Shown here: one piece after another, positions 48,390-60,985 of the stretch | Numbering within the stretch: position 1 is the stretch's first letter | Layout: each line of letters starts with the position of its first letter | NCBI RefSeq assembly: GCF_964340395.1 | Contig: NC_135551.1 | Coordinates: 6,659,463 to 6,723,462 of the forward strand | Origin: Glandiceps talaboti | Taxonomy: Eukaryota; Hemichordata; Enteropneusta; Spengelidae | Length of the DNA stretch: 64,000 nt | Reading direction: 5' to 3' | Notes under the pieces: model-generated | Seen by the model: the letters and a program-made list of their open reading frames with translations, nothing else | The model's database searches: none | Told to the model about the DNA's origin: nothing | Made by a program: the position numbers and the translations under genes

Positions 48390-49220
48390 TCCTCCAGATC
48401 TGCCAGGGGAAACCCAAAGGACTGCCTCACCCCCAAAGGTCACTCATGCATTCAACCACCAATGAATCAGACGCACAAATCTTGTTACTGTCAAAATGGT
48501 ATTAAACCTTTCTTAAATATTTTCGCAATATGCAAATTTGAGATAGATGATATTTTCTTTGAAAGAAGTAAAATGTTTGCCAGGATAGTCTAGCATTGCC
48601 TTAAAACTCCAAATCTCCGCTACCAATGATACTACCATTAGATGTTCTGACATTTACTATAATAATGACATTTAACATTTTTAAGAACATATTTCAATCC
48701 TATGTAAGTTATAAAGAATGTTTTTATGTATTTATTTTTTTACTCGATGATGCTGTATTATTGCTTAAAAGGGTCTGAATAACCTAAAATTGGCTTTAAG
48801 TGTCAAAAACCAGAGCTTCTAGGAGAGACTCCAAAGGACCCTACATGCGGTGGAAATGTCCTAGTCTCAAGCTATTCCCTCAATCTCTTATTGTCAAGAT
48901 GCTATTAAACTTTATTTCAAAAATATTTCAACGCTATTTAGTTGCTTGTTACATGTTGGTGCTGTCTTTTAAAGCTTGGAAATTATTGTCTGGAAGTGTT
49001 TGAATAGTCTCAAAATTGACTTTTCAGAGTAAAAAGTCTTCAGAGCTTCTAGGGGAGACCTAGGGACCCCCCTCAAGAAATGGACATATACCAGACCGTC
49101 CCCTACCTCTGACTGTCAACTAGCAATTAAACTCCTTTTTGGAATATATTAACCTATGTAGTCAATAATTGTATGATAATGCTATCCTGGGAGTATTTGC
49201 AAGATTGTCAAGCAGCCACA
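48390..49220. repeat. Diverged tandem repeat (about 210-230 bp spacing)
   Basis: The phrase cagagcttctaggggagacc...tgtcaa...attaaac recurs at about 48812 and 49043, with a weaker relative at 48393 (ccagatctgccaggggaaac). Between them run similar segments (gtctgaataacctaaaattg / gtttgaatagtctcaaaatt). Confidence 0.6.
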
Positions 49221-49765
49221 CTGTGTCATGATCAAAAAATATATGTCATGTGAATATGATATATGGGGAGGGAGGGGTCATCATGTCTTATAATAAAGTG
49301 ATGGAGGGTTCAGCCTGTATTCTATTTTACAGGTAGAGGGGGGGGGAGGTCAGTGAGTTTTTGTCGGCCTGGTGGACAAATCTCCCCCTGCCCCCCCCCC
49401 CCCCCCCCCCCGGCTGGGAACGGATCGGAACTGACCGGTTCCTAAGGTCATCCAATGTAAAAAAATATTTTGGAAAGTGCGCCGAAACGCTAAAATAAAT
49501 CTGTCAATCAAGTACTTAAGTGAGCAATATCAAGCGATAAATTATGCAATTAATATGCCAATGAGGGGGGGGGGGGCGTCATATATTTTAACAATATATT
49601 CGAAATGAGGCTCAATTAGTATCGAATGGTGCAATTTCGTCAAAGAAAAAATGATAAAAATTGGGTTAAAGGTGTCAAACTTTTATTCACAATCCATTCA
49701 TTCCGTGTTTAAACATCAGTGAACATGTTTACCCATGATTTTGATAGTTCCAGAACTATCAAAAC

Positions 49766-49866
<101 letters not shown>

Positions 49867-49881
49867 TACTTCCCTTCCTAG

Positions 49882-49992
49882 ACAATGCCTCGTCTAAATG
49901 GTTTACTTGTGATAATGGGATGAAAATATCAATATCAAAGTACTGTGACTTCAATGCTGATTGTCGGGACAAATCTGACGAAACACATTGTG
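49882..49992 (+). CDS. Exon: LDLa repeat 2
   Basis: The acceptor is acttcccttcctag and the donor gttagt; 111 bp, phase 1 to phase 1. The peptide is [20 protein letters not shown] followed by [14 protein letters not shown]. The calcium-binding DCxDxSDE motif is intact. The first cysteine of the canonical six appears to be replaced (SSKWFTC has only the second), so one disulfide may be missing. Confidence 0.88.
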
Positions 49993-50012
49993 GTTAGTCT
50001 TTTTACATTCCA

Positions 50013-50088
50013 TGTATGTATGTATGTATGTATGTATGTATGTATGTATGTATGTATGTATGTATGTATGTATGTATGTGTGTGTGTG

Positions 50089-50120
<32 letters not shown>

Positions 50121-50184
50121 TGCGTGCAAGCGTGTAAGTATGTCGTGTGTGTACCTGCATCAGTGATGCATGTATATATATATA

Positions 50185-50232
<48 letters not shown>
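50013..50232. repeat. Compound (TGTA)n(TG)n(CGTG)n ... (TGTC)n tract
   Basis: Starting 20 bp after LDLa exon 2, four different short tandem repeats follow one another over about 220 bp. Confidence 0.95.
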
Positions 50233-50233
<1 letters not shown>

Positions 50234-50999
50234 GGTCATCCAATCATAAAAAACAGCTTCATAAATAGTTATTGAACATAAATGCGTACTGAAATTTAAA
50301 TAACTTAGTTTTCTAAACACATGAGTATTAATGATTCTTGCCCATACATGATGATTTTCAGTAAGAGGGCAGTATCATAAGAATGTAAAATTCAGAATAC
50401 ATGAAGTGACGTACTTCCATTAGTGGTAACTTAACATACATGATCGATGTAGACGTAGATTGATGTAGATTTTCATTTTGTTTGGATCGTATGGGTAATC
50501 AAAACATTTTTTTTTATAATTAGACACTGCCTTAAGAATTCAAGGTCCACATTTTCTAACATTAACAAATTGTAAATGCTATACAAATGTCGTTAATGTT
50601 GCATTTAATTGTAATGATTCATTGAATAAGTAGTCCAAAACGAGTTCATGTAATAAGGCAACATGTTAACAATTTATACAAGTTTTAAACAATTTTGTTT
50701 ATATGATAATAAACACAACATTTATGTATACATATGTTATTATAGAGATTCTCGGTATACCTTTTGATGCAAGAATCATGTGTATGATTAAATGTCTTTA
50801 AGTTTGAAATATTAAGAATTTTGTAACGAATTGTCCACCTTAATTGTAATGTTCTACACAATTGATACAGTGTCATGTATAGCTTGTTGATGAAAATTAC
50901 ACCGACTTGATGATCCATTTGCAAAAATAATATCATGTACCAAAGAATGGATATAATACTCTGAGATTTCAATGTACTACTGACATCGAGATGCTTCCG
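50233..50999. other. Intron stretch without recognised feature
   Basis: No exon or repeat beyond the flanking microsatellites can be supported. Confidence 0.4.
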
Positions 51000-51023
51000 T
51001 ATGTATGTATGTATGTATGTATG

Positions 51024-51054
<31 letters not shown>

Positions 51055-51178
51055 TGTATGTATGTATGTATGTATGTATGTATGTATGTACGTACGCATG
51101 TATGTATGTATGTATGCATGTATGTTTGTATGTATGTATGTATGTATGTATGTATGTATGTATGTATGTATGTATGTA
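51000..51178. repeat. (GTAT)n microsatellite
   Basis: About 45 GTAT units with a few substitutions lie beyond the 3' end of the Penelope-like fragment on its strand. Confidence 0.95.
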
Positions 51179-51394
51179 GAAAGAAATGCATATGGAACTT
51201 ATAAGTCAGTCCGTACAAATATATGCAAAATCCGACGTTTCGAATAAATATTCCTTTTCAAAGGAAATATCGGCGAGATACAGAAATGTTAGGTAAACAC
51301 CTGAACATATCTGAATGTAATGGAACAGAACGACAACCGCGCATGATAAAACGGTTATACGTGTGAAAAGTTCTAATATTCGCACGCACCAAAT

Positions 51395-52310
51395 AGAACC
51401 CATTAGAACACGCCTGAAATAAAAAAAAACTGATTAGACTAGGAATGACGAGAATAATATATCAATTCCAGGGGGTTCTAGCGTTCCGAGACGGAAAATG
51501 ATTTCTTCTTCCTTTAACCTCGATACTTTCTCATCACCAGAAACCTTACAAATTCCTGAAATAGACATATCTGATACACTGTGATCGTTGGTAATAAAAT
51601 GCATAGATACGCGTTAGTTACGATTCTTTTGTCTGGTCAGGCGGAGATGTTCCACGAAACGACCACCAAGACAACGTACAGTTGAACCTATATATAAAAA
51701 ACCACATTCCTGACATGTAATGCAAAACACTACATCAGTACTAATACAAGTAAATATAATCGTAACAGGCACACTGTTCTAACGACAAAAACATGAGTAG
51801 TATTAATAATGAAACGACGTGTACCACATCGAGTACGATCGCATGGAAATGAACCAGCATTAACTTCCAATTCACGTTGTTCTGTATGGACCACTATATC
51901 TCTAAGACTGGTATCAAAACGCCAAGCTGTTAATGGTACTTCAGTAAACAATGAATTGGTAACCCTATTAGAACGTAAGATATTAAAATGTTTGTATATA
52001 ATGTTTTGAACTCTAGTGGAAAAGGGATGGTATGTAAGAGCTAATATGGGACGATCGTTGTTACTCTTCAGATAGTGTGATTTGATACAAGCTCTCAATT
52101 CCCTAGACAAAGATGATACTTTAATAAACCGCATTGGTAACAGACATAGGATAACCACGTTGATGGAAGTACGTGCAAAATTCAGCAGACCTTTCTCTGA
52201 AATCCAAATCACTACTACAAATACGACTTAAACGAAGTAATTGTGAATAGGGAATGGAATCTAAATACATGTGATGAACCATACTACAAATATGAATGTG
52301 GAGTTGATAA
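51395..52310 (-). mobile_element. Penelope-like retroelement, 3' half with GIY-YIG endonuclease
   Basis: On the minus strand I read YLDSIPYSQLLRLSRICSSD, then FCTYFHQRGYPMSV (about 52290-52140). After a frame change come RPILALTYHPFSTRVQNI and LTAWRFDTSLRDIVVHTEQR (to about 51880). Next is the endonuclease: VFCITCQECGFLYIGSTVRC, then GGRFVEHLRLT (about 51720-51630), an in-frame TAA, and SRLKEEEIIFRLGTLEPPGI to about 51440. The catalytic Arg and Glu positions of GIY-YIG are present. Penelope-like elements are the retroelements that pair RT with GIY-YIG. The 5' half is missing: at about 52310 it meets a LINE remnant. Confidence 0.85.
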
Positions 52311-52324
52311 CATCACCAGCCCAT

Positions 52325-53205
52325 ACCTCACTGCAGTAAACATCTATTTGTGTGAAGACTGAATGAAATTTGACAGTGATCAGACAGAATTGAATTTAAA
52401 TCATGTACCAGAAAATAGTTAATTTTAGAATACAGATATTGGCTGACTATGGTGATGTCAACAGTGCTACTTCCATTGGGCTGGTGACATGTGAATTTAC
52501 CTGTGTTTTATCTCCTATGCATCTGTCATTCAGGATAATGAGGTTTGAGGCAATACACAGGTCCAATAACAGTTCACCAAAATGATTTCTTGAGCATTTC
52601 TCTTACTGCAAGGTTTATGTGTTCTTCTGACACATAGGGGTAGTCAATTGACTTTCATACATGGTGACATTTTGTTCATCTTTAGCACGTGCAGTTAGAT
52701 CACCATTTAGTATTACATATCCAAAATGAAAATATTTTGCTGTATCTTTTTCTGGTAAATGAAATAAATTTGCGTCCTTCCAGTTAAAAACACTAGAGTA
52801 TTGTGGACTTAGGTATAGAGTGCATAGCTAAACATTGTTTTCTAAATGAAAACAATTTTTATCTAACAGTACCCATATAACTTCTTCACTGCTGCTTGGA
52901 ATTTGTTTTATGTCACATTTATACTCAGACCGGTAGTATAACACTACGCATTCTAAATCTGTTCATGCTTTTTTTAATGTTTTTTTGATCTATAAGAGTG
53001 AAAATGGTTATAGCGGGGAATTTACAAATCATAATTTTTGTTTATTTTTGATTCAACTATCCCAGGTATAAAGTCATAAGCTTCAACAAGTTCTATAAAA
53101 GTATTGTTCGTTTTCTTTTTACTTAACTTTAAATCTTCATGAATGTTCCATAAAGTAAATTTTAAGGCAGCTCTTTCAGTAGACGCCATGATCAACAATA
53201 GCATA
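52325..53205 (-). mobile_element. LINE endonuclease remnant
   Basis: From an ATG at about 53196 the minus strand gives ERAALKFTLWNIHEDLK, then NTFIELVEAYDFIPGIVESK, an apurinic-type endonuclease start. After several frameshifts the end is recognisable as GSSTVDITIVSQYLYSKI, then LNSILSDHCQISF (about 52455-52340), with the SDH motif. It then stops, abutting the Penelope-like fragment. It is sequence-unrelated to the LINE at 30-33 kb. Confidence 0.7.
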
Positions 53206-53519
53206 CAGCTGCTAAATAATCTTACACTTATATTTCACTTGCTGTTTGCTGTTACACACATGTGACTGTCTGTAAGTTGTCCATGACCACTACATGTAAG
53301 TGACTAGTCTATCCGTTCAGAAATTGTATTATGTTTATAAATAACTCCTTAACCATACCATTTCTTTTGTTTTTGTCCGTGTTTGATCTCCAGTTTGTAT
53401 TTGTATATGAATATCTTTTCCTTGGTTGATACGTCCTGGTTCCGTGGGTTTCCTGTTTTTCGGTATCGGTAATATCCTGGTTATCCTTCCTCATTTGAGT
53501 CACTATCGTTCTGTACATA

Positions 53520-54170
53520 TGTTACATGTATCTCTTCATAGTTGATACTAGAAAGGCGGTTCCTTTCCATTTCGGATTAGTGTTGTCTTCATACAAGTAA
53601 GGTTTAACTTTGTTTTGTCCGTCTGTGAAGTTAGAATTGATGTGGATCACATTAGGTACGTTCATTCGATGAATTCCAAAATGGAGTTAAATCTAGTCAT
53701 GTTATGGTTAAATTTGTCATCGTATAGCCTTCATAGAATACTTGATACAAACACTTTGCTTTCTGGGTAAGTCTGGCGGCATGTTGACAAGGGACTGGCA
53801 ATGTCATTGGATCCAATATGCAGCACAATGTTTTTTGGATCTTTGAATTGAGATTCTGCTATGAAATCAGTGGCTTCCTTGATTCCCCTGCCACTTAGTG
53901 TTTGAATGAATGTATGTCTGGTATATCAGAATTTCTTTGCGTCTATGTGTGTCACAGTTGAGTCACCCACAAAGACTGTGTTGTACCCCCCTTTCTTGTT
54001 ACTGTTTTATATTGTGGTTGGTCTCCACATGTAGAAGGCATGTCTTGCATGACTTGAGTGTTCTCTTCACATGTATCAGTACTTGATGACCTTGCAGTTC
54101 CGTCATCTGTATATAATTTGGACGGGCATACTCCACCTAGAATTGTGTAGTATTTACTCACTGTAACTGT
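53520..54170 (-). mobile_element. LINE ORF1-like remnant with SGNH/GDSL-esterase-like domain
   Basis: The minus strand reads GGYNTVFVGDSTVTHIDAKK (block I GDS, about 53985), then LSGRGIKEATDFIAESQF and NIVLHIGSNDIAS (block III GxND, about 53825). Further on come MTRFNSILEFIE and NVPNVIHINSNFTDGQNKVK in a shifted frame. SGNH-type esterase domains are known in ORF1 proteins of some CR1-like LINEs. Stops near 53926 and 53728 and a frame change show it is dead. Same strand and order as the endonuclease remnant, so both probably belong to one element. Confidence 0.65.
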
Positions 54171-54204
54171 AAATTCCTGTGGATATAAAACTTGCTGTTT
54201 TGTA

Positions 54205-54209
54205 TCTCG

Positions 54210-54240
<31 letters not shown>

Positions 54241-54475
54241 TGTATGTATGTATGTATGTATGTATGTATCTGTGTGTGTGTATGTATGTATGTATGTATG
54301 TATGTATGTATGTATGTATGTATGTATGTATGTATGTGTGTATGTATGTATGTATGAATGAATGTGTGTGTATGTATGTGTGTATGCATGTATGAAAATA
54401 TGTACGTACGTACGTGCGTGCGTGTGTTTCTGTGTGTGTATGTGCGTGTGCGTGTGCGTGTGCCGATATGTGTGA
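54205..54475. repeat. (TGTA)n and related microsatellite
   Basis: TGTA units, interrupted by TGTG and ACGT variants, run for about 270 bp upstream of the ORF1 remnant on its strand. Confidence 0.95.
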
Positions 54476-55144
54476 AAAACTTGGGCTAGATGTCTTGACA
54501 TGAGATGATAATGTTACAAGGGAAATTTCTAATAATATGTTATCATATGTATACTGTGTATATACAATGCGGGTCAGAATAATACTCAGGTTGACTCTAC
54601 TAATCAGGCAAAATATGTTTTTCTTAGGTACTCAAATTTACCATGCTTAATCCCTGGACCACTGCACAATTTTGAAAATATATTAAATTATCGTTACTGG
54701 GCATATTATTGTCAAATTTGGGTACAAATATACAAAGAGTGTTTATAGAGTTAAATCTTTACATATGGAAATATTTTTGTAGTAAAACTTGTTTAAAAAT
54801 GCTTAATAATTGGATACATGTTAGAAGAGTAATCAAGATGGGCTGACTAAGAACTTGACATATTTATTATAATTATGTAATCATGCCAACTTGGCTCTAA
54901 CAACTATTTATCAAAATTGCTTTCCGTTTTTGACAGCGCTCAAGGTTCTTAAATATAATAGTTTGATCAATGGCATATGCTTCTCCTAACTAAATAAGTA
55001 TATCATGATGCAAACGTAGAATTAATGTTAAATCGAAAAGTATAGACCATTGTCGTAATAGTTGAAAAATAAAAGCATTAATTATACAATATATATTTCT
55101 TGACAACGTTAATAACTATACTTTGTTTTAATTGTAACATGTAG
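54476..55144. other. End of intron before LDLa 3, no feature
   Basis: AT-rich; nothing recognised. Confidence 0.45.
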
Positions 55145-55273
55145 ATTTCCCAACCTGTAATATAACGGCGCTATTTGGTTGTTCAAATGGTCAATGTATA
55201 GATGCTAACAGACAGTGTGATTTGAAAGTGGACTGTTCTGATGGATCTGATGAACTTAATTGTATTGATATTG
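55145..55273 (+). CDS. Exon: LDLa repeat 3
   Basis: The acceptor is aattgtaacatgtag and the donor gtatga; 129 bp, phase 1 to phase 1. The peptide [20 protein letters not shown], then [17 protein letters not shown] is a canonical LDLa with six cysteines and an intact DCSDGSDE calcium cage. Confidence 0.93.
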
Positions 55274-55452
55274 GTATGAGCACTAACAACATTTAACATT
55301 CTGAATTTGAATTTTATTGTCGTTTAATTACGCTCAAGCTTTGACATGAAAAGTCAATGTGGTAAATGTTTACAAAATATCTGAAATGAAATTATTTCGT
55401 ATGACCTTTTTGGATATTACATTCAGTCTACATGAGTAATCACTACAGTGCC

Positions 55453-55580
<128 letters not shown>

Positions 55581-55706
55581 ACATTTGTAATGCTATTGAA
55601 TGCCTTGATGGTACGTGTCTGGCCCGAAGTCTTCGGTGTGATGGAATAACAGACTGCGTGTATTGTGGTGATGGGGAATCTGAAGACGAGGTTGGCTGTG
55701 ATAAAA
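55581..55706 (+). CDS. Exon: LDLa repeat 4
   Basis: The acceptor is tctctctctcag and the donor gtaacc (weaker); 126 bp, phase 1 to phase 1. The peptide is ICNAIECLDGTCLARSLRCD, then GITDCVYCGDGESEDEVGC. There are seven cysteines: an extra C within VYC next to the acidic loop, which is also lengthened (GDGESEDE). The repeat is recognisable but its odd cysteine and altered loop are unusual. Confidence 0.88.
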
Positions 55707-58700
55707 GTAACCTATATTTCTGATATTTTTTTCGTAGGATGAAAATCTATTCACAAACACTGACTAAATCGTATTTATTTAAACAGTGTGTAAACTATGC
55801 ACGTAAGCTTGCAATAAAAACTTTAGATACGATGACATTCATGTGTGCATATCTGTATATTTGACCATATATTATTGCAGTACTATCAATTTCAATTATT
55901 ACGGCGTTTACTAATTTATTCTCTCAAAGATACCCTTGAACATTGCAAGTTAAAGTTACTTTGTAACCTTTTTAGCTCCGCTGTCAGCGAAAGCTGAAAG
56001 CATAGTTTTAGGTATAGGTTGTATAGAGTATAGAGTGTATAGGTGAATCATAAGTGTCCGTCAAACTTTTATATTTTCACTATCTGCTCTGAAAGTAACA
56101 GCCAGAATACTTCGATATTTGGGAGGAGGGAGGAGGCTATTCAGATTTGTTCATGCCAAGTTGATCTGTGCCATTTTCAATATTTTATGATTTTTTTTCC
56201 AAAAATGACATTTTCATCAACTCCTCATATACTTCAAGTCAGATTGCTTTGATATCTGGTGTATTGATGCACAGAGGGTAGCTTACTTAGATTTGTTAAT
56301 TTCAAGTCAGCACGTCTTCTCTTCTATTTTTTATGATTTTTTTTGAAATTTGAAAAAAAAATGAATATGTTAATGAGCATTATGACCGACGCCATATTGG
56401 AAATCATTCCGCGAGACTTTAGGTAAAGTGCAACTATTCAAAAAACACTATTGACATCAAACAAGCAATGTAATATGTGCTATAGTCTTAATTCTACGCA
56501 TTGTGCGCCCAAATGACAAATATTTGTTCGAAAAAGGGTTGTAAACTTCAAATCCAATTCTCCACCCCTCCTACAAAATGGTTCATTCCAGTATATGCAC
56601 CTCATGATCAAGTGGGAAGTCTTGCATGCCTGAACTGAAGTGTATGGAACGATTTTTGACAGAGTCAGTCGTCAATAAAAACGATAATATTTTTCTAAAA
56701 TTACCACATTTTGAAAGGGAAAGTACTTTGTGGTTCATTTATGGAGTTTTGTTTTTGTACGATCAATATTGGTGGCAAAATTACAGCGTCAAAATTGCTG
56801 ATATGGTAATGCACGAGAATCCCAAGTACCCGGATGCACGAGGGACTAACCCAGAAGCAAGTCGTTGTCAGCCATACGTTACAGTGCAGTGGTAACATCG
56901 TCCGAGAAATCGCTGCGTTCAGTGTCATTATTCACAGAATTGTTGTTTTTGAGTGAAAACCCGTCTTGAATTGTATAACTGTAACAAATGAAGACATGTC
57001 AAGTTATATTTTGAAAGTTGTATCGCTAGTTTGAGAGATTTTCTCACGTACCATCGGGGCCTACTTGGACTTGGACCTTACTCCAGTTCATCGGGAAGTT
57101 AAGCCAGCCCGATAATTCTTTCTGGTTTAGTTTACAACACTTTTGATCACGCAGATTTTGTTGTTGTGATGAAAAGAAATTAAAAAAAATATCACTTCAA
57201 CCATTTCGTTGTGTTAATTTTATGAAAGGTAATCGAACATGAACGAGTGTTACAAATGTAACCAGGAGGGTCTATGCTGTAACGTATGGCAAGGGTTCGA
57301 CATACACGCTGGTCCGCTATCCCGCGAGTCTAGTAACTTTCTGTAAGGACCAGTAAAGGTTACTAAAATGCCCATTGCAGGTAGTCCGACGGATAGTGAC
57401 TTTTCAATAGGTATATTAGGGAGCTCAGAATTCAAACCACCGGCTATATGATGAATTCACGGTTATAGTAAAATTCATTTGATTTTTAATTTGCTATTTT
57501 GACCAACTCCGGTTGTCTATTCGCGATAAAATTACGATTAGTATGGAAACGGGGTAGATTTTCTATGATTCAGTGTACATAAAAGCACGAGTTGTGTAGT
57601 TTTCGAAAAGCACACCCGGTGGGAAAGTCGCCGAGCAGGCGATCTCGCGCCATTGCTGTACTACGTGGCACTTTATTCTGGCAGGGTGTCTCTTGGAAAC
57701 GGGAATAGCGAAGGGTGAGCCAATCAAGTGAGACCTTTCAAATGTAGCTAATAATATAGCCAATAAAATTAGTTGTACGATGATATATGTACAATAAGGG
57801 TAAGACTGGCCTCTACACTGTAACAAGTAAATTAGTAAAGTTGAAATCTTTGTCGCATGATTTCGTATTTATGTACGGATGCGTAGTCTTTCTAAACAGT
57901 AATTTTTAGATCAGTTAGTATTTAAGCTCCGTTTCTGAGTTAATTACTCGGTTGGTTATTGACGAGCTCACTTTGTAAAAGCGCTGTACAAATTGGATGT
58001 CAGCGTTCGCCCGGGCCCGGCCACGTACAACGGAACTAAGTGAAGCTCAATCATAACAATTGTGGCTGTCAAAATCGAAGACGCAATTTGACCGTGTTGT
58101 TATTTCAGTGAGTTTATTCAGCAAGAAAACAACGTATTCTATGTTTTTGTACTTCATACATGATGTGATGATCGGTTTTTTACCTGTACAACTTACAGCC
58201 TACAATGAAACAGCTAACTTAGTTAGTAACACTGACACGATTCCGTGTTCCGTGTTCTGTGTTCATATTTTGGGGCACATTTCTAAATACGCGAAACCAG
58301 TTATTGAATGTGTATTGGATATTGATATTCATTTTGAAAAATTAAAATCCTGAACTTTATTTTGCGAACGGTTTTGTCATTTCTTAGTAATTATATCACG
58401 TTAACGTTTATGTCAACCCGGAAGTACATAGACACGAAAATAGACGAAGTGACTTGTACATGTAATTAGTAACAAAATTTTGCTGTAACTGCTGTTAACC
58501 TTCAAATTTAATTATTTTTATGTTGCAAATACATTCTAATATGCACTAAGGACAACACTATAAAGACTTGCTCTATGGGAAGGTAATTTTTTGTATTTTA
58601 AAAATGCAATAGTTAGATCAATGTGTACCAGAAATGTTATGTAGTATTTAAGCTAGAAATAAGACCACATAACATCCTATTACCCCCCCCCCCCCCAATT

Positions 58701-59313
58701 AAGACAAACTACTCACAGAAAGCAACAAAAAAGAGAAGAAGCTCCAAAACATAAAAAAGAGAATAAAATTACAGTAAGGAGTTGATGATGCACAAACTAC
58801 TACAAAGAAATAGACTGTTGTTGACTTGGTAAATTTGTTAGAAAATTGAAATTCAAATTGCCTCAAAATTATTTTAGATCCCTAGTTTATTTCATTCATC
58901 ATTAAAAATTTTCAGGGTTAAAGCTGTAAGACACTGGAATTATTTATAGCCAACCTCAAAATCCTCTTTTTTTTCTTTTTTTTGTGTGCATTTCCCAGTC
59001 ATTTTTTTTCTGAGATTCTGTGCAATTTTTCACAACAGTAGATTTTTGTTATAAAATGGTGACTATGGTATAAAAGTACAATACATTACCAACTTCTGTA
59101 TAAAATGTGTTTTATAATGAGACATCATATGAAACCACTAACCACTTTATTGCATCGCTAAAACAAAACTGCATAGTGAAGAGCTGAATAACTGAACCAC
59201 TTCTACATGTCACCAAAATAAAAAAATAAAATTAAAAAAAACAGCGGAGCTATTCTGACCGATAGGTCGCTTGTTACAAACTCGAACTTAATGAAAGCAC
59301 TTCTGACTCACAG
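55707..59313. other. 3.6-kb intron with a GC-richer central part
   Basis: No receptor exon is found. A short motif tagctccgctgt near 55975 recurs inverted near 59244 (acagcggagcta), possibly ends of an element. A GC-richer, CpG-containing segment spans about 57000-58060. Frames at 56626-56895 (89 codons, plus), 57563-57826 (87 codons, minus) and 58060-58353 (97 codons, plus) match nothing I know. A C-run lies at 58683-58696. Confidence 0.4.
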
Positions 59314-59454
59314 ATACGGACCTCGCATGCACTGACACACAAATCAAATGTGCTGATGGTCTATGCATTGATATGAACCTGTGGTGTCTTTATGACGTTG
59401 ATCAGTTTGGTTATTATTATGGATGTCGTGATGGTTCACAGTTTAGAGATTGTG
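59314..59454 (+). CDS. Exon: LDLa repeat 5
   Basis: The acceptor is cttctgactcacag and the donor gtatgt; 141 bp, phase 1 to phase 1. The peptide is ACTDTQIKCADGLCIDMNLW, then CLYDVDQFGYYYGCRDGSQF and RDC. Six cysteines are in order, but a tyrosine-rich insertion of seven or eight residues sits between Cys4 and Cys5. The calcium motif is changed (RDGSQFRD in place of DxSDE). Confidence 0.85.
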
Positions 59455-60600
59455 GTATGTATAATTATGAATTAGCATATGGATATTATGTGGATAGGGA
59501 GGAAAGGGTGAACATTTTTTAATTGTCAAACCTGCCAATTTTGTTTATTTGATTACTTTGTTTGAGTAACAATAAGGATATTACAAAATTGTATGCAATC
59601 TCACAAGATGCAGTCTCCATGCTAAAATTGAGGTTTTTCTAAAGATTTGTAAAAAAATGAAAATTATATCTCGTCTCTAGAAACTATGTAATCATGATCA
59701 ATGTATGTTTTCGAAGACAACCAACACTCGATCATTAGTTATTTTCCTAACCAATGCCAGTCTGTTGCTACAAAACACTACAGAGGGGATAAAATGTGTA
59801 AATTCATTGAAATTTTGTTTTTATAAAGAATAACAAGCAATAAATACAGCTGCGAAGCAGCAATCATGGGTTTCGAGACATTCCGCCTGCACGCACATAT
59901 TGTAGATGATGAGATATGTGAATGTAGGTCAAAGGTATCCCACAATTTGGGAAATAACTCTGGTTCCATAATAATCCAAATTTCACCAAATACCAAATGC
60001 ACAAAATGCCAACAATAATCGTCTCAATGCTAAGTCGAGGAAGGACTTTGGAAGGTCTTAGATGTAAATGAAAAAAGGTAAATATATGTATGAGGCATTT
60101 GATCATGTTATCATTTAATTATTTTCAGAGTTGACTAGTTATGATTAATTGAAAATCATGAATTTATTTAAATGAAACATTGTCTGTCTTATATAACTCC
60201 TTATTACTCAATATCACGGTTGCCATTAGCAGACAGTAATTTTCACCATCAGTAAGGCATGAAATAAGTAGACACACACATAATGCAGCACATCAAAGTA
60301 TCTAAAAGTAACGTGATACCATGATTCCGACTTGAAAAGTTGTATCCGTAGTGTGAGCCATTATGTCATATTAATGTACCACTAGTTTCACCAAGGTATA
60401 TTGTAGTGGGCAAAGTTCAAGCTCATAGCAACCATGTGAGCTAAATAACAATTGGATATTAGTAAAAAAAAATCGGGGAGTCTACCATGTATATATGTAA
60501 TCAGGATTATAAACATCTTCGGTATACCTGTTCTTTACGTATTTATATAACATAATATACAAATTAAACTGTTATTATTACATCTATACATTGTTCACAG
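59455..60600. other. Intron between LDLa 5 and LDLa 6, no feature
   Basis: Only AT-rich sequence; the minus-strand frames of 74-80 codons at 59778-60106 overlap each other in different frames and carry no motif. Confidence 0.45.
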
Positions 60601-60723
60601 AAAACTTCAAATGCCCAAACCATACTTTTAAGTGTCCTGAGAGTTATTGCATTCCACTGCATCGATTATGTGATGGTAATGGAGACTGTCGGCAAAATGA
60701 AGATGAAGACTTGGCTACTTGTG
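60601..60723 (+). CDS. Exon: LDLa repeat 6
   Basis: The acceptor is acattgttcacag and the donor gtagga; 123 bp, phase 1 to phase 1. The peptide FKCPNHTFKCPESYCIPLHR, then LCDGNGDCRQNEDEDLATC has six cysteines. The acidic loop DCRQNEDE keeps the last acidic pair but has Gln-Asn at the variable positions. Confidence 0.9.
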
Positions 60724-60985
60724 GTAGGAAATAGAATTCATTGGTCACATTGCCAAACCTGCTAACTTTAAGGTATTGTCCTAACATGCAAATATAAAAT
60801 CGCAGGTATTCTGAAATTTTAGACACTGAAGAAGGACAAGTGATTTGTTTGAAACACGTCTGTTTCTAAACCAAAATTGAAAGAAGAGAACATGTATTTG
60901 GTTATATTGTATATTTTATCGAGATATCAATTACATTGTTGCAGAATTTGTATTGTACATGTCATTACTGTATTTTTAATAACAG

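Noticed and set aside
51809-52009. Plus-strand 66-codon frame
   Set aside because: It is the antisense shadow of the Penelope-like reverse transcriptase region on the minus strand.
57250-58353. Possible first exon or promoter in the GC-richer stretch
   Set aside because: Frames on both strands match nothing and no splice pattern fits the receptor gene; left as unassigned.
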